DNA of 64,000 nt from Mycolicibacterium bacteremicum (GTDB lineage: Bacteria; Actinomycetota; Actinomycetes; Mycobacteriales; Mycobacteriaceae). The notes under the pieces were generated by a model. It was not told the origin of the DNA. It saw only the letters and a list, made by a program, of their open reading frames with translations, and searched no databases. Position numbers and translations under genes: made by a program. Each line of letters starts with the position of its first letter. Positions within the stretch are counted from its first letter, which is position 1. This document shows, piece after piece, positions 51,069 to 62,017 of this stretch. The stretch spans positions 62,001-126,000 of the forward strand of contig NZ_MVHJ01000003.1 of NCBI RefSeq assembly GCF_002086115.1, read 5' to 3'.

Positions 51069-51746
51069 GTGACCGATACCGTGCCCGACACCGTTACCCG
51101 CACGCCCCAGCTGGTGCTGTTCGACCTCGACGGCACCCTGACGGACTCCGCGGACGGCATCGTGGCCAGTTTCCGGCACGCCCTGAACCATGTCGGCGCG
51201 GAGATCCCGGAGGGCGATCTGGCACGCCGCATCGTCGGCCCGCCGATGCATCTGACACTGAGCTCGATGGGCCTCGGCCCGCGCGTGCAGGACGCGATGG
51301 CGGCCTACCGGGCGGACTACACCAGCCGCGGCTGGTCGATGAATCGCGTGTTCGACGGGATTCCCGAGCTGCTGTCCGACCTGCAGCGGGCCGGGGTGCG
51401 ACTGGCCGTGGCCACCTCCAAGGCCCAGCCCACCGCGCAGCGCATCCTGGCCCACTTCGGGCTGGACGACAGCTTCGAGGTGATCGCCGGCGCCAGCCCC
51501 GACGGCAGCCGCGCCGCCAAGCACGAGGTCGTCGCGTACGCGCTGGAGCAGCTGGCCCCGCTGCCCGAGCGGGTGCTGATGATCGGTGACCGGTCCCACG
51601 ACGTCGAAGGCGCCGCCGTGCACGGTATCGAGACCGTGGTGGTCGACTGGGGCTACGGCGGCGACGACTTCGACGGTCCGGGCGCGCCGGCCCCGCTGCG
51701 CCGCGTCGCGACGATGGCCGAGCTGCGGGAGGTGCTGGGTGTCTGA
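51069..51746 (+). CDS. ptkA: HAD-family tyrosine kinase PtkA
   Basis: 225-aa HAD-fold protein, orthologue of Rv2232, reported as a tyrosine kinase that phosphorylates PtpA. HAD motifs: VLFDLDGTLTDSADGIVASF, VATSKAQPTAQRILAHFGL (lysine of motif III) and MIGDRSHDVEGAAVHG. The M. tuberculosis protein has a ~50-residue longer N-terminus, absent here. GTG 51069 begins VTDTVPDTV, matching the orthologue; it follows GACAAT plus 7 nt. ptpA starts 8 nt before its stop. Confidence 0.9.
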   Translation: MTDTVPDTVTRTPQLVLFDLDGTLTDSADGIVASFRHALNHVGAEIPEGDLARRIVGPPMHLTLSSMGLGPRVQDAMAAYRADYTSRGWSMNRVFDGIPELLSDLQRAGVRLAVATSKAQPTAQRILAHFGLDDSFEVIAGASPDGSRAAKHEVVAYALEQLAPLPERVLMIGDRSHDVEGAAVHGIETVVVDWGYGGDDFDGPGAPAPLRRVATMAELREVLGV

Positions 51747-52227
51747 GACTGCGCCACTGCATGTCACCTTCGTCTGTTCGGGCAACATCTGCCGGTCCCC
51801 GATGGCGGAGAAGATGTTCGCCCATCAGATCGAGGAACGCGGACTGGCCGACCGGGTGCGCGTCACCAGCGCCGGGACCGGCGGCTGGCATGCCGGTGAC
51901 GGCGCCGACCACCGGACGAACGCGGTGCTGCTGGCGCACGGATATCCGATTACCCACCGCGCCGCTCAGCTCGATGAGGACCATCTGGCCGCCGATATGG
52001 TGGTGGCGATGGGTCGCAACCACGCACGATTTTTGGCCGACATGGGCGTGCCGGCCGAACGGCTGCGGATGATGCGGGCCTTCGACCCGCGTTCGGGGGC
52101 GCACCCGCTGGACGTCGAGGATCCCTATTACGGCGGTCCGGAGGACTTCGAGGCCGTCTTCACCGTCATCGAATCCGCGCTGCCCGGGCTGCACGGCTGG
52201 GTCGACGACCAGTTGGACGCGCGATGA
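51739..52227 (+). CDS. ptpA: Low-molecular-weight protein tyrosine phosphatase
   Basis: 162-aa enzyme, orthologue of Rv2234; a secreted virulence phosphatase in M. tuberculosis. P-loop VTFVCSGNICRSPMAEKMF with catalytic cysteine and arginine, AGTGGWHAG, and the general-acid aspartate in VEDPYYGGPEDF. GTG start 51739 overlaps ptkA by 8 nt and has GGGAGG 7-12 nt upstream. ATGA overlap with the next gene, so the three are an operon. Confidence 0.95.
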   Translation: MSETAPLHVTFVCSGNICRSPMAEKMFAHQIEERGLADRVRVTSAGTGGWHAGDGADHRTNAVLLAHGYPITHRAAQLDEDHLAADMVVAMGRNHARFLADMGVPAERLRMMRAFDPRSGAHPLDVEDPYYGGPEDFEAVFTVIESALPGLHGWVDDQLDAR

Positions 52228-53150
52228 GACGCTGGGCCTTCCTGTTCCGGCCGCAGTGGCTGGCGCTCTATGTGGTGGTGGCGGCGTTCGCGTGGTTGTG
52301 CTTCACGGTGCTGGCGCCCTGGCAGTTGGGCAAGAACACCACCACCTCGCGGGAGAACGCGCAGATCGCGGCCTCGCTGAACACCGATCCGGTGCCGGTC
52401 AAAACCGTGTTGCCGCAGCAGGATTCGTCGTCGCACGAGCACCAGTGGCAGCGTGTCACCGCGACCGGCCACTATCTCCCCGAGGCACAGGTGCTGGCCC
52501 GGCTGCGTTCGGTCGACGGTGCGCCGGCCTATGAGGTGCTGGTGCCGTTCGTCGTCGACGGTGGTCCCACGGTGTTGGTGAACCGTGGCTACGTCAAACC
52601 CGAGCAGGGCACGGCGGTGCCGCCGATCGCCGATGCGCCGACCGGAACGGTCGACATCACTGCGCGGCTACGCGACCCGGAGGGTCTGGTACCCGGCAAG
52701 GATCCGCTGGTGGCCGACGGCGCTCAGCAGGTGTACACCATCAACCCGGGTCAGATCTCCGAGCTCACCGGCGTCCCGTTGACCGGTTCCTACCTGCAAC
52801 TGGTCGAGGATCAGCCCGGGGTGCTCGGCGCGATCCCGCTGCCGATCCTGGACGCCGGACCGTTCCTGTCCTACGGCATCCAGTGGATCGCCTTCGGCAT
52901 CATCGCCCCGATCGGGGTGGGCTATTTCATCCTGTCCGAGGTGCGGATCCGCCGCCGGGAGAAGGCCGCGGCCGAAGGCCGCCAGACAGGCACCGCGGCC
53001 GAAGCCAGCCAGACCGGCACCAGTTCCGGCAGCACGGACGGCAGCACGGCCGAGCCAGCCGATACCGGCGCGCAGCCACCGGTCGCCGCCGCGCAGCCAC
53101 CGGTCAGCACCGAGCAGAAGCTGGCCGACCGGTACGGAAAGCGACGCTGA
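52224..53150 (+). CDS. SURF1-family cytochrome oxidase assembly protein
   Basis: 308 aa, Rv2235 orthologue. Two transmembrane helices flank a large outer loop: LALYVVVAAFAWLCFTVLA near the N-terminus and IQWIAFGIIAPIGVGYFIL near residue 225. Family motifs: PWQLGKNTTTS, RVTATGHYLPEAQVLARLR, VLVNRGYVKP. The last ~70 residues are a low-complexity Gly/Thr/Ser/Ala tail ending in AQPPV repeats. Helps haem-copper oxidase assembly. Its 3' end overlaps the cobD 3' end by 47 bp. Confidence 0.9.
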   Translation: MRRWAFLFRPQWLALYVVVAAFAWLCFTVLAPWQLGKNTTTSRENAQIAASLNTDPVPVKTVLPQQDSSSHEHQWQRVTATGHYLPEAQVLARLRSVDGAPAYEVLVPFVVDGGPTVLVNRGYVKPEQGTAVPPIADAPTGTVDITARLRDPEGLVPGKDPLVADGAQQVYTINPGQISELTGVPLTGSYLQLVEDQPGVLGAIPLPILDAGPFLSYGIQWIAFGIIAPIGVGYFILSEVRIRRREKAAAEGRQTGTAAEASQTGTSSGSTDGSTAEPADTGAQPPVAAAQPPVSTEQKLADRYGKRR

Positions 53151-54060
53151 CCGCCAGCGCCGTCGCCCCCGCCTGCACCAGCCGCGACAGCCTGCCCCCG
53201 CGGCGCAGATCTGCGGCCACCGGGGCCGGTCCGTCCCCGAGGGCCGGACGCATCTCCAGCCGGTGCGCGTACTGGGTGGGCCCGCCCAGCCGCACCCCCA
53301 GCGCACCGGCGAAGGACGCCTCGGCGACACCGGCATTGGGGCTGGGATGCTCGGCCGCATCACGACGCCAGGCCCGCCATGCCCCGCTCGGGGCGCCGGA
53401 CACCGCGACGACGATGGCCCCGGTGGCCCGCGCCCCGGGATAGTTCAGCAGATCGTCGAATCGCGCCGCGGCCCAACCAAACTGCTGGTAGCGCGGGGAC
53501 TTGTGCCCGATCATCGCGTCCAGGGTGTTGGCCCCGCGGTAGACCAGCAGGCCGGGCACACCGGCCAGAGCACCCCACAGGATGGGCGCCACCTGGGCGT
53601 CGGAGGTGTTCTCGGCGACGGACTCCAGTGCGGCCCGAGCCAGCCCGTCGGCGTCCAGTGCCGCCGGGTCCCGCCCGCACAGCGATGGCAGCAGGGCGCG
53701 GGCGCCGTCGATGTCCTGCGCGTCCAGCAGGTTGGCCAGCTCACCGCCGGTGCGGGCCAGTGACGTCCCACCGAGCACGACATAGGTGGCCGCCGCGGTG
53801 GCCACCGTCGTCCACAGCGGCCCGCGGCGCGCGGCGGCACGCTCGACCAGCAGCCCCAGCGCCCCGAGGGCGGCCAGCAGTGCCGTGGTGTGGACGGCAC
53901 CGGCGGACCGGTCATCGGCGTAGGTGCGCCGTTCCAGCGCGGCCGCGGCCCGGCCGAACAGCGCCACCGGATGGCCGCGCTGCGGATCGGTGAAACACAG
54001 ATCGGCCAGATAGCCGACGGCCAGACCGGCAGCGCGCGCGGAACCTCTGTGCCCAAACAC
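53104..54060 (-). CDS. cobD: Adenosylcobinamide-phosphate synthase
   Basis: 318-aa membrane enzyme (CobD/CbiB), orthologue of Rv2236c; joins cobyric acid to aminopropanol phosphate. Landmarks: [102 protein letters not shown] 54060 aligns with the M. tuberculosis N-terminus; in-frame ATG 54099 would give an extra 13 residues and would share its bases with the next gene's start. Confidence 0.93.
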   Translation of the reverse strand: MFGHRGSARAAGLAVGYLADLCFTDPQRGHPVALFGRAAAALERRTYADDRSAGAVHTTALLAALGALGLLVERAAARRGPLWTTVATAAATYVVLGGTSLARTGGELANLLDAQDIDGARALLPSLCGRDPAALDADGLARAALESVAENTSDAQVAPILWGALAGVPGLLVYRGANTLDAMIGHKSPRYQQFGWAAARFDDLLNYPGARATGAIVVAVSGAPSGAWRAWRRDAAEHPSPNAGVAEASFAGALGVRLGGPTQYAHRLEMRPALGDGPAPVAADLRRGGRLSRLVQAGATALAVSVAFRTGRPASARC

Positions 54061-54097
54061 GTCGGGCAGCGTCTCACAGGGTGGTGTACTCGATGAC

Positions 54098-54925
54098 ATG
54101 AGGCTTGGTCCACCGAAGCGGCCGACGCGGATTGCCGACCTGATCAATCCGGCGGCCGCACTGGCGCCGGCGGCCAACGTCATCATGCAGCTGGCCTCTC
54201 CCGGTGTGGGCTACGGGGTGCTGGAGAGCCCGGTGGACAGCGGCAACGTCTACAAGCATCCGTTCAAACGCGCCCGCACCACCGGCACGTATCTGGCCGC
54301 CGCGACCATCGGCACCGATACCGACCGCCGGCTGATCCGGGCCGCCGTCGACACCGCACACCGCCGGGTCCGCTCCCGGCCCGACAGTCCGGTGCGCTAT
54401 CACGCCTTCGACCCCCAGTTGCAACTGTGGGTGGCGGCCTGCCTGTACCGCTACTACATCGATCAGCACGAGTTCCTGTACGGGCCGCTGGACGAGGAGT
54501 CCGCCGATGCGGTCTACCGTGACGCCGTCCGGTTGGGCAGCACGCTGCAGGTCCGCCCGGAGATGTGGCCGCCGGACCGGGCGGCGTTCGACGCGTACTG
54601 GAATGAGTCGCTGGCGAATCTGCGCATCGACGAGCCGGTGCGCAGGCATCTGCACGGTGTGGCCGCGCTGGTCTTCCTGCCGACCCCGTTGCGGCAGCTC
54701 GCCGGACCGCTGAACCTGTTCGCCACCACCGGATTCCTGCCGCCGGAGTTCCGTGACCTGATGCAGCTGGGCTGGTCGACGCGCCAACAGCGGGCGTTCG
54801 GCTGGCTGCTCTCCGGGCTGCGGGTCGCCGACCGGGTGATCCCACGCGAGGTGTATCTGGTGGGCTACCAGCTCTATCTACTGGACATGCGCACCCGGGC
54901 TCGCCGCGGCAAACGTGTGGTCTGA
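54098..54925 (+). CDS. DUF2236 / MpaB-type oxygenase family (Rv2237-like)
   Basis: 275-aa protein of the rubber-oxygenase-like DUF2236 family, which contains a haem-binding histidine/arginine set. Seen: [39 protein letters not shown], the [20 protein letters not shown] core, and [20 protein letters not shown]. Substrate unknown. Divergent from cobD with 37 nt between starts. The haem link is from the family; the exact axial ligand is not identified here. Confidence 0.85.
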   Translation: MRLGPPKRPTRIADLINPAAALAPAANVIMQLASPGVGYGVLESPVDSGNVYKHPFKRARTTGTYLAAATIGTDTDRRLIRAAVDTAHRRVRSRPDSPVRYHAFDPQLQLWVAACLYRYYIDQHEFLYGPLDEESADAVYRDAVRLGSTLQVRPEMWPPDRAAFDAYWNESLANLRIDEPVRRHLHGVAALVFLPTPLRQLAGPLNLFATTGFLPPEFRDLMQLGWSTRQQRAFGWLLSGLRVADRVIPREVYLVGYQLYLLDMRTRARRGKRVV

Positions 54926-55098
54926 CAAGCCTATCCGTTGGCCCGCCGAGGTGTCACGCCGTTCATATCCGATCCATAGGATGCCGAGTTGTTCTCTTTC
55001 GCAACCTATTTGAGAATTCTATGCGTCCATGGCCGGCGCTCCTGGACGCTCATACGGTGGGACCTGCAAGTCAGTTTCCCACTGCACCAGGAGAAGTC

Positions 55099-55284
55099 AT
55101 GAAGAAGATCATCATCTCGACTGCCGCTGCCGCCGCGCTGTTGTCGGCAGCCGTCGGCACCGCAGCCGCCGGCCCGATCCAGCCGCTGTCGGTCGACGCG
55201 GTGAGCGCCGAGGGATCCGGTTCCGATGTGTACCCGTTCACCCCGCCGGTGACCGCACCGCAGACCATCCATTACAACGACTGA
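55099..55284 (+). CDS. Tiny secreted protein A, PPVTAPQ C-terminal motif
   Basis: 61 aa. Signal peptide MKKIIISTAAAAALLSAAVG, cleaved after TAAA at about residue 24, giving a mature peptide of ~37 residues. The C-terminus FTPPVTAPQTIHYND carries the motif shared with two proteins further on. ATG 55099 has GGAGAAG 5-11 nt upstream. It lies 66 nt before the SOUL haem-binding gene and is probably cotranscribed with it. No family is recognised. Confidence 0.75.
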   Translation: MKKIIISTAAAAALLSAAVGTAAAGPIQPLSVDAVSAEGSGSDVYPFTPPVTAPQTIHYND

Positions 55285-55350
55285 GCGGTCCGGTCGGCCC
55301 GTCCCGCCGCACTGGAGTACGCGACCGCCCCAGCGGGTATCCGGGCCGAC

Positions 55351-55920
55351 ATGTTCAACAAGATCGTCCAGGTCGCCGAGGGCATCGGCGGCATCGTCGG
55401 CATTCGCACCGGTACCGAGGAACCGTTCTACCTGTGTGAGGGCCGCATCGGAGAGGTGGAGATCCGGCGCTACGGGCCCCGCGTCGCCGCGCAGACGGCG
55501 GTGCCGGGCGATGGCCAGGACGCCCGCAGCGCCGGATTCCGCCGGCTCGCCGGCTACATCTTCGGGGGCAACAGCCGCGCGGACACGATTGCGATGACCG
55601 CCCCCGTCGCCCACTCCGGCGCCGAGGGTGGGTCGGTGATCCGGTTCTACATGCCGTCGAAGTGGTCCATGGACACGCTGCCCGAACCCGACGACGGGTC
55701 GGTCACCGTGGTGGAGGTTCCCGGCGAGCGTTACGCGGTGTTGGGCTTCAGCGGCGACCGCAGTGCCGCCGCCGTCGAGGTCAAGGCCGCAGAACTGCTG
55801 GCCGAATTGCAGGGCAGCGAGGTCACGCCCGACGGCGACCCGGTCGCATGGTTCTACGACCCGCCCTGGACGCTGCCGTTCCGGCGCCGCAACGAGGTCG
55901 CGGTCCGGCTGGTCTCGTGA
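55351..55920 (+). CDS. SOUL family haem-binding protein
   Basis: 189 aa. SOUL/HBP fold: EGRIGEVEIRRYGPRVAAQT, FRRLAGYIFGGNSRADTIAM, TAPVAHSG, FYMPSKWSMDTLPEPDDG, and the C-terminal DPVAWFYDPPWTLPFRRRNE. These proteins bind haem or porphyrin; no signal peptide is obvious, so it is likely cytoplasmic. ATG 55351 begins MFNKIVQVAEG. Convergent with a small secreted gene, 4 nt apart. Confidence 0.88.
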   Translation: MFNKIVQVAEGIGGIVGIRTGTEEPFYLCEGRIGEVEIRRYGPRVAAQTAVPGDGQDARSAGFRRLAGYIFGGNSRADTIAMTAPVAHSGAEGGSVIRFYMPSKWSMDTLPEPDDGSVTVVEVPGERYAVLGFSGDRSAAAVEVKAAELLAELQGSEVTPDGDPVAWFYDPPWTLPFRRRNEVAVRLVS

Positions 55921-55924
55921 GCTC

Positions 55925-56197
55925 TCAGTACATGTATTCGGCCGGGCAGGACAGGTCCACGTAGACCGTCGCGCCCGGACTCCGGGTGTAGGGCCCGCGC
56001 ACGGCGTCCACCGAGCAGTTGGACAGCGGACCGTTGCGGGTGCCGTTGACCTGCACGCTGTAGCCCTGTGCGCGCAGGTCCGCCACGGTCTCGGCGGCCG
56101 AGGCCGGCCCGGACGGCGCCGCGGACGCAGCCGGAGCCGACACGAGTGCCGCCCCGCCGAATGCGAGGATGGCGGCGAGCTTTCTGAAGCTGGTCAT
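55925..56197 (-). CDS. Small secreted cysteine-pair protein
   Basis: 90 aa. Signal peptide (KLAAILAFGGAALVSAPAASA, cleaved near residue 27). The mature part has ETVADLRAQGYSVQVNGT and two cysteines in NCSVDAVRG and DLSCPAEYMY, likely one disulfide. This pattern recurs in small mycobacterial exported proteins of unknown role. ATG 56197 has AAGGGACG 5-12 nt upstream. Confidence 0.8.
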   Translation of the reverse strand: MTSFRKLAAILAFGGAALVSAPAASAAPSGPASAAETVADLRAQGYSVQVNGTRNGPLSNCSVDAVRGPYTRSPGATVYVDLSCPAEYMY

Positions 56198-56529
56198 TTC
56201 ACGTCCCTTCGAGTTGAGCCGACGCGCCTGCCACACCCGGTCGGGCGAAACACGCCGTCTGATGATCACCGTGCGACTCGTGGAAGATCGTCGGATCGAA
56301 ACCGCTCTCCGCCAGCCCTTTTGAGAGTCCCGATGTACCCCGCTATCGTCGGGCACCACTCAGGCCGCCGGACAGCCGGGAAACCCGAATCATCGTCGGG
56401 GGATTCCCTTAGTGGGACTTCGTCCGGAGTCGGATGTGTTCCTGCACACCATCCTTGGCAGGAATAACCGAAACGATCGCCTGGTTGGACGGTGGGCAAC
56501 GATATTGAACGAAGAGAAGGAACTTGAGC
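56198..56529. other. Intergenic region, 332 bp
   Basis: Holds the leader of the leftward 90-aa gene and, at the right end, the ECF-type promoter candidate of small protein B. I see no other coding region with support; the frame beginning at 56412 is a shadow. Confidence 0.6.
56461..56486 (+). promoter_or_regulatory. ECF-type promoter candidate before small protein B
   Basis: GGAATA at 56461 and GTT at 56484, 17 nt apart, resembling mycobacterial SigE/SigH promoters. GGAAT starts exactly 69 nt before the start codon, the same as in the next paralogue. Confidence 0.4.
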
Positions 56530-56748
56530 ATGACAACACAACAGTCGACTCGTGGTCGGATTCTCGCAGCGATCGGCGGTGCCGCTGTCGTTGCCGCGAT
56601 CGGCATGACCGTCGCGCCCGGCATCGGTCAGGCGGAAGGGATCGCCCAGTCTCCGTTGGGTTCAGCGAAGCTCGCCGTGAGCTCGGACGGCGAAGTCTTT
56701 GCCCCGCCGGTGACCGCCCCGCAGCAGACCTTCGACCCGCAGGACTGA
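56530..56748 (+). CDS. Tiny secreted protein B, PPVTAPQ C-terminal motif
   Basis: 72 aa. Signal region RGRILAAIGGAAVVAAIGMT and a likely cleavage near GQAEG (residue ~36), leaving ~38 residues. C-terminus EVFAPPVTAPQQTFDPQD. ATG 56530 has AAGGAA 8-13 nt upstream; a TTG at 56524 is an alternative. It is a tandem duplicate of protein C: leaders and signal-peptide codons are alike at DNA level. Confidence 0.75.
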   Translation: MTTQQSTRGRILAAIGGAAVVAAIGMTVAPGIGQAEGIAQSPLGSAKLAVSSDGEVFAPPVTAPQQTFDPQD

Positions 56749-56755
56749 CCGACCG

Positions 56756-56771
56756 CCGCTCGGTTGAGCGG
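56756..56771 (+). terminator. Small hairpin after protein B gene
   Basis: CCGCTC-GGTT-GAGCGG, 6-bp perfect stem, 8 nt after the stop; no T-run. Confidence 0.4.
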
Positions 56772-56821
56772 GTGGCTCGACATGACCGACGACGCCCGCC
56801 GGTCAGGGCCCGGTTGTGGCG

Positions 56822-56890
56822 TTCACAAACGGGATCTGTGACGTAAGATCAGCCGCGGTTCGCGGAATGTGCGAAAGCAGTCACCGCGTT
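56822..56890 (+). promoter_or_regulatory. Promoter region of small protein C
   Basis: Two candidates. A housekeeping type TTCACA (56822)-16 nt-TAAGAT (56844). An ECF type GGAATG (56864)-18 nt-GTT (56888), which is in the same relation to the start codon (69 nt) as in protein B. Confidence 0.4.
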
Positions 56891-56932
56891 ACAGTTTTCA
56901 ACACCGTCTTGAGAACGAAAGAAGGACCCGAA

Positions 56933-57178
56933 ATGGCAACACAGCGTCTGGCTCGTCGTCGGATCTCGGCAGCGGTTGGCGGTGCTGCCATCATCGCGAT
57001 GATCGGCTTCACCGCGGCGTGCAGCAGCGACAGCGACCAGCCCGAAGAGACCACCCCGACGACCACCACCACGGAGCCCTCACTGACTCCGACCGAGAAG
57101 TCGATCAACCCCGGCGGCGGCGTGTTCACCCCGCCCGTGACGGCCCCGCAGCAGACCGTCCAGGGTCCGAACGACTGA
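56933..57178 (+). CDS. Tiny lipoprotein C, PPVTAPQ C-terminal motif
   Basis: 81 aa. Signal with lipobox GFTAAC, so Cys30 would be lipidated and the protein held at the membrane. The mature part is acidic and Thr-rich (DQPEETTPTTTTTEPSLTP), ending in GVFTPPVTAPQQTVQGPND. ATG 56933 has AAGGAC 6-11 nt upstream. A strong terminator follows, closing the cluster. Confidence 0.78.
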   Translation: MATQRLARRRISAAVGGAAIIAMIGFTAACSSDSDQPEETTPTTTTTEPSLTPTEKSINPGGGVFTPPVTAPQQTVQGPND

Positions 57179-57194
57179 TCTGGAGAAGACACAT

Positions 57195-57226
57195 ATGGGC
57201 GGGTCCGAGTAATCGGGCCCGCCCAT
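57195..57226 (+). terminator. Terminator after lipoprotein C
   Basis: 14-bp stem with one G-T wobble: ATGGGCGGGTCCGA (57195-57208), loop GTAA, TCGGGCCCGCCCAT (57213-57226). 16 nt after the stop. Confidence 0.8.
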
Positions 57227-57281
57227 CGTCATCCCGCCGTCGCCCGCCTTCGTCGTCCATGAGGACACCCGGGAAGAGAAG

Positions 57282-57353
57282 TGGGCGCGGACGGTATCGA
57301 ACCGCCGACCGCTGGTGTGTAAAACCAGAGCTCTACCACTGAGCTACGCGCCC
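57282..57353 (-). tRNA. tRNA-Val (anticodon TAC)
   Basis: 72 nt on the minus strand. Acceptor GGGCGCG pairs with CGCGCCC; D arm GCTCAGTGGTAGAGC; anticodon stem CTGGT/ACCAG around loop TTTACAC with anticodon TAC; T arm with GGTTCGATACC. No CCA is encoded. It lies between the tiny-protein cluster and ahpE. Confidence 0.96.
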
Positions 57354-57411
57354 CGTCGCAGGCAACTTACACGCCGTGCCCGCGTGCGGAGAAATCCTCA
57401 GGCCTGCCGCA

Positions 57412-57882
57412 TCACGTCGCCCCGGCGCCCCGCAGCCCGTCCAGCGCCCGCTGCCAGTCCGCCTGATCGCGCGCGACACCGGCGTCCTTCACCTCGGCGA
57501 ACCGGATGATCCCGGCCCCGTCGACGGCGAAGGTCCCGCGGTCCGGATAGCCGGTGTCGGGGTTGAACACCCCGTAGGCCTGTGCCACCGCGCCGTGCGG
57601 CCAGAAATCGGCGAGCAGCGGGAAGCCGAAACCTTGGTCGGCCGCCCAGATCTTGTGCGTCGGCGGCGGCCCCACCGACAGGGCCAGCACGGCGGTGTCG
57701 TCGTTCTGGTAGCTCGCCAGCCGACGCTGGATCTCGCCGAGTTCGCCCTGACAGATCGGCGTGAAGGCCAGCGGGTAGAACACCAGCAGGACGGTGCGCG
57801 GGCGCAGCGCCGACAGCGTGACGGCCCGGCCGTGCTGATCCTTGAGTGTGAAGTCCGGGGCGGAAGACCCGACCTGGAGCAC
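57412..57882 (-). CDS. ahpE: Peroxiredoxin AhpE (one-cysteine type)
   Basis: 156 aa, orthologue of Rv2238c; reduces hydrogen peroxide, lipid hydroperoxides and peroxynitrite. Peroxidatic Cys44 in FYPLAFTPICQGEL; no resolving cysteine. Other family parts: LALSVGPPPTHKIWAADQGF, LLADFWPHGAVAQAYGVF, GIIRFAEVKDAG. GTG 57882 overlaps the DUF3052 stop (TAGTG), so translation is coupled. Confidence 0.95.
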   Translation of the reverse strand: MLQVGSSAPDFTLKDQHGRAVTLSALRPRTVLLVFYPLAFTPICQGELGEIQRRLASYQNDDTAVLALSVGPPPTHKIWAADQGFGFPLLADFWPHGAVAQAYGVFNPDTGYPDRGTFAVDGAGIIRFAEVKDAGVARDQADWQRALDGLRGAGAT

Positions 57883-58313
57883 TACCGCCTGCCGGCGGCC
57901 TTGGACTTCGGCTGCACCAGCCGGCTGGCGATCCAGCCGCCGAGGTTGGCCGAAGAGGTCTGCATCAGGCCCGCGGTGGGCGCGGACTCCGCGATCTCGG
58001 CGGGCTGCACGTGCCCCGGCTTGCCGGTCTTGGGCGTCACCACCCAGATGACACCGTCGTCGGCCAGCGGCGCGATGGCATCCATCAGCCGGTCCACCAG
58101 GTCGCCGTCATCGTCGCGCCACCACAGCAGCACCACGTCGACCACCTCATCGGCATCCTCGTCGAGCAGTTCGCCGCCGCTGGCATCCTCGATATCGGCC
58201 CGGATGTCGTCGTCGGTGTCCTCGTCCCACCCCAGCTCCTGGACGACCTGCCCTTTTTCGATGCCCAGACTGCGGGCGTAATTGGGGTCAGAATCCTTCC
58301 CCGCCGCGACCAC
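57882..58313 (-). CDS. DUF3052 protein (Rv2239c-like)
   Basis: 143-aa actinobacterial protein of unknown function. It starts with a conserved SLGIEKGQVVQELGWDED and is very acidic in the middle (DTDDDIRADIEDASGGEL). VVLLWWRDDDGDLVDRLMDA and GVIWVVTPKTGKPGHV are typical of the family; the C-terminus is basic. GTG 58313 is chosen by GGAGGAGG 8-15 nt upstream. Operon with ahpE. Confidence 0.9.
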   Translation of the reverse strand: MVAAGKDSDPNYARSLGIEKGQVVQELGWDEDTDDDIRADIEDASGGELLDEDADEVVDVVLLWWRDDDGDLVDRLMDAIAPLADDGVIWVVTPKTGKPGHVQPAEIAESAPTAGLMQTSSANLGGWIASRLVQPKSKAAGRR

Positions 58314-58425
58314 CTCTTGTCCTCCTCCTGCTGTCCTCAGTCCGCCTGCCAACGTGTGTGACGCCTATCGTCGCACGTCGTGTCCGCTCACCCGTGCTCC
58401 TGGCCACAACTTCGGACCCATGTTG

Positions 58426-59010
58426 TCAATATGCGGCATCACACAGGTCCAGGGCCAGCGTTCGCGAATCGTTGAGCCGGTTGATGGCGTCGTTGAACGG
58501 GCTGGGCCCGATATCGTCGGCAATCGCGGTGGCCACCGCCCGTGCCGCGTCGACCCAGCCCGTCAGCGCGTCACGCATGTCGGGCGCCAGCGGGTCGGAG
58601 ATGCTGCCGGAGACCAGATCGGCGCTGCGGTTCAGCGCGTCGGTGGCCGGCCCGGCCGAACCGGCGACGTCGGCACTGGAGTTGTAGGCGTCGACATAGC
58701 CGTTGACCGCGGTGATGGCGTCGGCGCTACTCGAGCTCAGCGCCTCGCACGAGGAGTGCACGGCCTCGCGGGTGATCGAGGACTGCCGCTCGGACTCCGC
58801 GGCGGCCGAACTGGCGGCCGACTCCGCGATGGAGGCCGACACCGATGCCTGGTAGACGGGCGCATCGGCGGTGTCGACGGTGGCGGTGCCGGGCACCACG
58901 CTGCTGCAGCCGACGATGATCATCGCCAAGGCGGCCGGACCGCCGACGGCGAGCGCGGCGATGCGCAGCCGGGTAGGTGCAGGACAGCCCCGCCAACTGG
59001 TCAGCATCAC
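58426..59010 (-). CDS. Ser/Ala-rich lipoprotein (Rv2240c-like)
   Basis: 194 aa. A basic N-terminus and hydrophobic LAVGGPAALAMIIVGC with lipobox IIVGC mark an exported lipoprotein. The mature part is Ser/Ala-rich and predicted helical (ASIAESAASSAAAESE, SITREAVHSSCEALSS). GTG 59010 or ATG 59007 could be the start; TAAGTT lies 5 or 8 nt upstream. Function unknown. Confidence 0.82.
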   Translation of the reverse strand: MMLTSWRGCPAPTRLRIAALAVGGPAALAMIIVGCSSVVPGTATVDTADAPVYQASVSASIAESAASSAAAESERQSSITREAVHSSCEALSSSSADAITAVNGYVDAYNSSADVAGSAGPATDALNRSADLVSGSISDPLAPDMRDALTGWVDAARAVATAIADDIGPSPFNDAINRLNDSRTLALDLCDAAY

Positions 59011-59158
59011 CGTCGAACTTACCGCCTCCCCCGCCGGATCGCCGGATCATTCGACGAGGTGACCCCGCACGGCGCGGTCGGGCACGATAGGGGGAGGATG
59101 GTAGGTGCCACAAGCATCGAGATCCATTCGTGAAAGCACTTCTACCGAGGAGCCGTAG

Positions 59159-61948
<2,790 letters not shown>

Positions 61949-61954
61949 TGACTC

Positions 61955-61993
61955 GTGGAGCTTTACCCGTAACCATTACGGGTAAAGCTCCAC
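61955..61993. promoter_or_regulatory. 18-bp perfect inverted repeat upstream of mabR
   Basis: Left arm GTGGAGCTTTACCCGTAA (61955-61972), loop CCA, right arm TTACGGGTAAAGCTCCAC (61976-61993). No T-run follows on either strand. It sits 11 nt before the mabR -10 and contains CTCCACAAA, also found before fabD. It may be an operator, a terminator of aceE, or both. Confidence 0.85.
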
Positions 61994-62004
61994 AAATCGC
62001 AACG

Positions 62005-62010
62005 TAAAAT
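62005..62010 (+). promoter_or_regulatory. -10 box of mabR, leaderless
   Basis: TAAAAT, then TTTAGAG and GTG 62018. Confidence 0.6.
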
Positions 62011-62017
62011 TTTAGAG

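Noticed and set aside
54097..54100. cobD and the DUF2236 gene sharing one CATG as overlapping start codons
   Set aside because: The CobD family N-terminus fits GTG 54060, so the upstream ATG 54099 is probably not used.
57282..57353. tRNA-Val as an integration site for the small-protein cluster
   Set aside because: The cluster lies on the 3' side of the tRNA, but I find no repeated tRNA end, integrase or border; a weak match near 56291 is too short.
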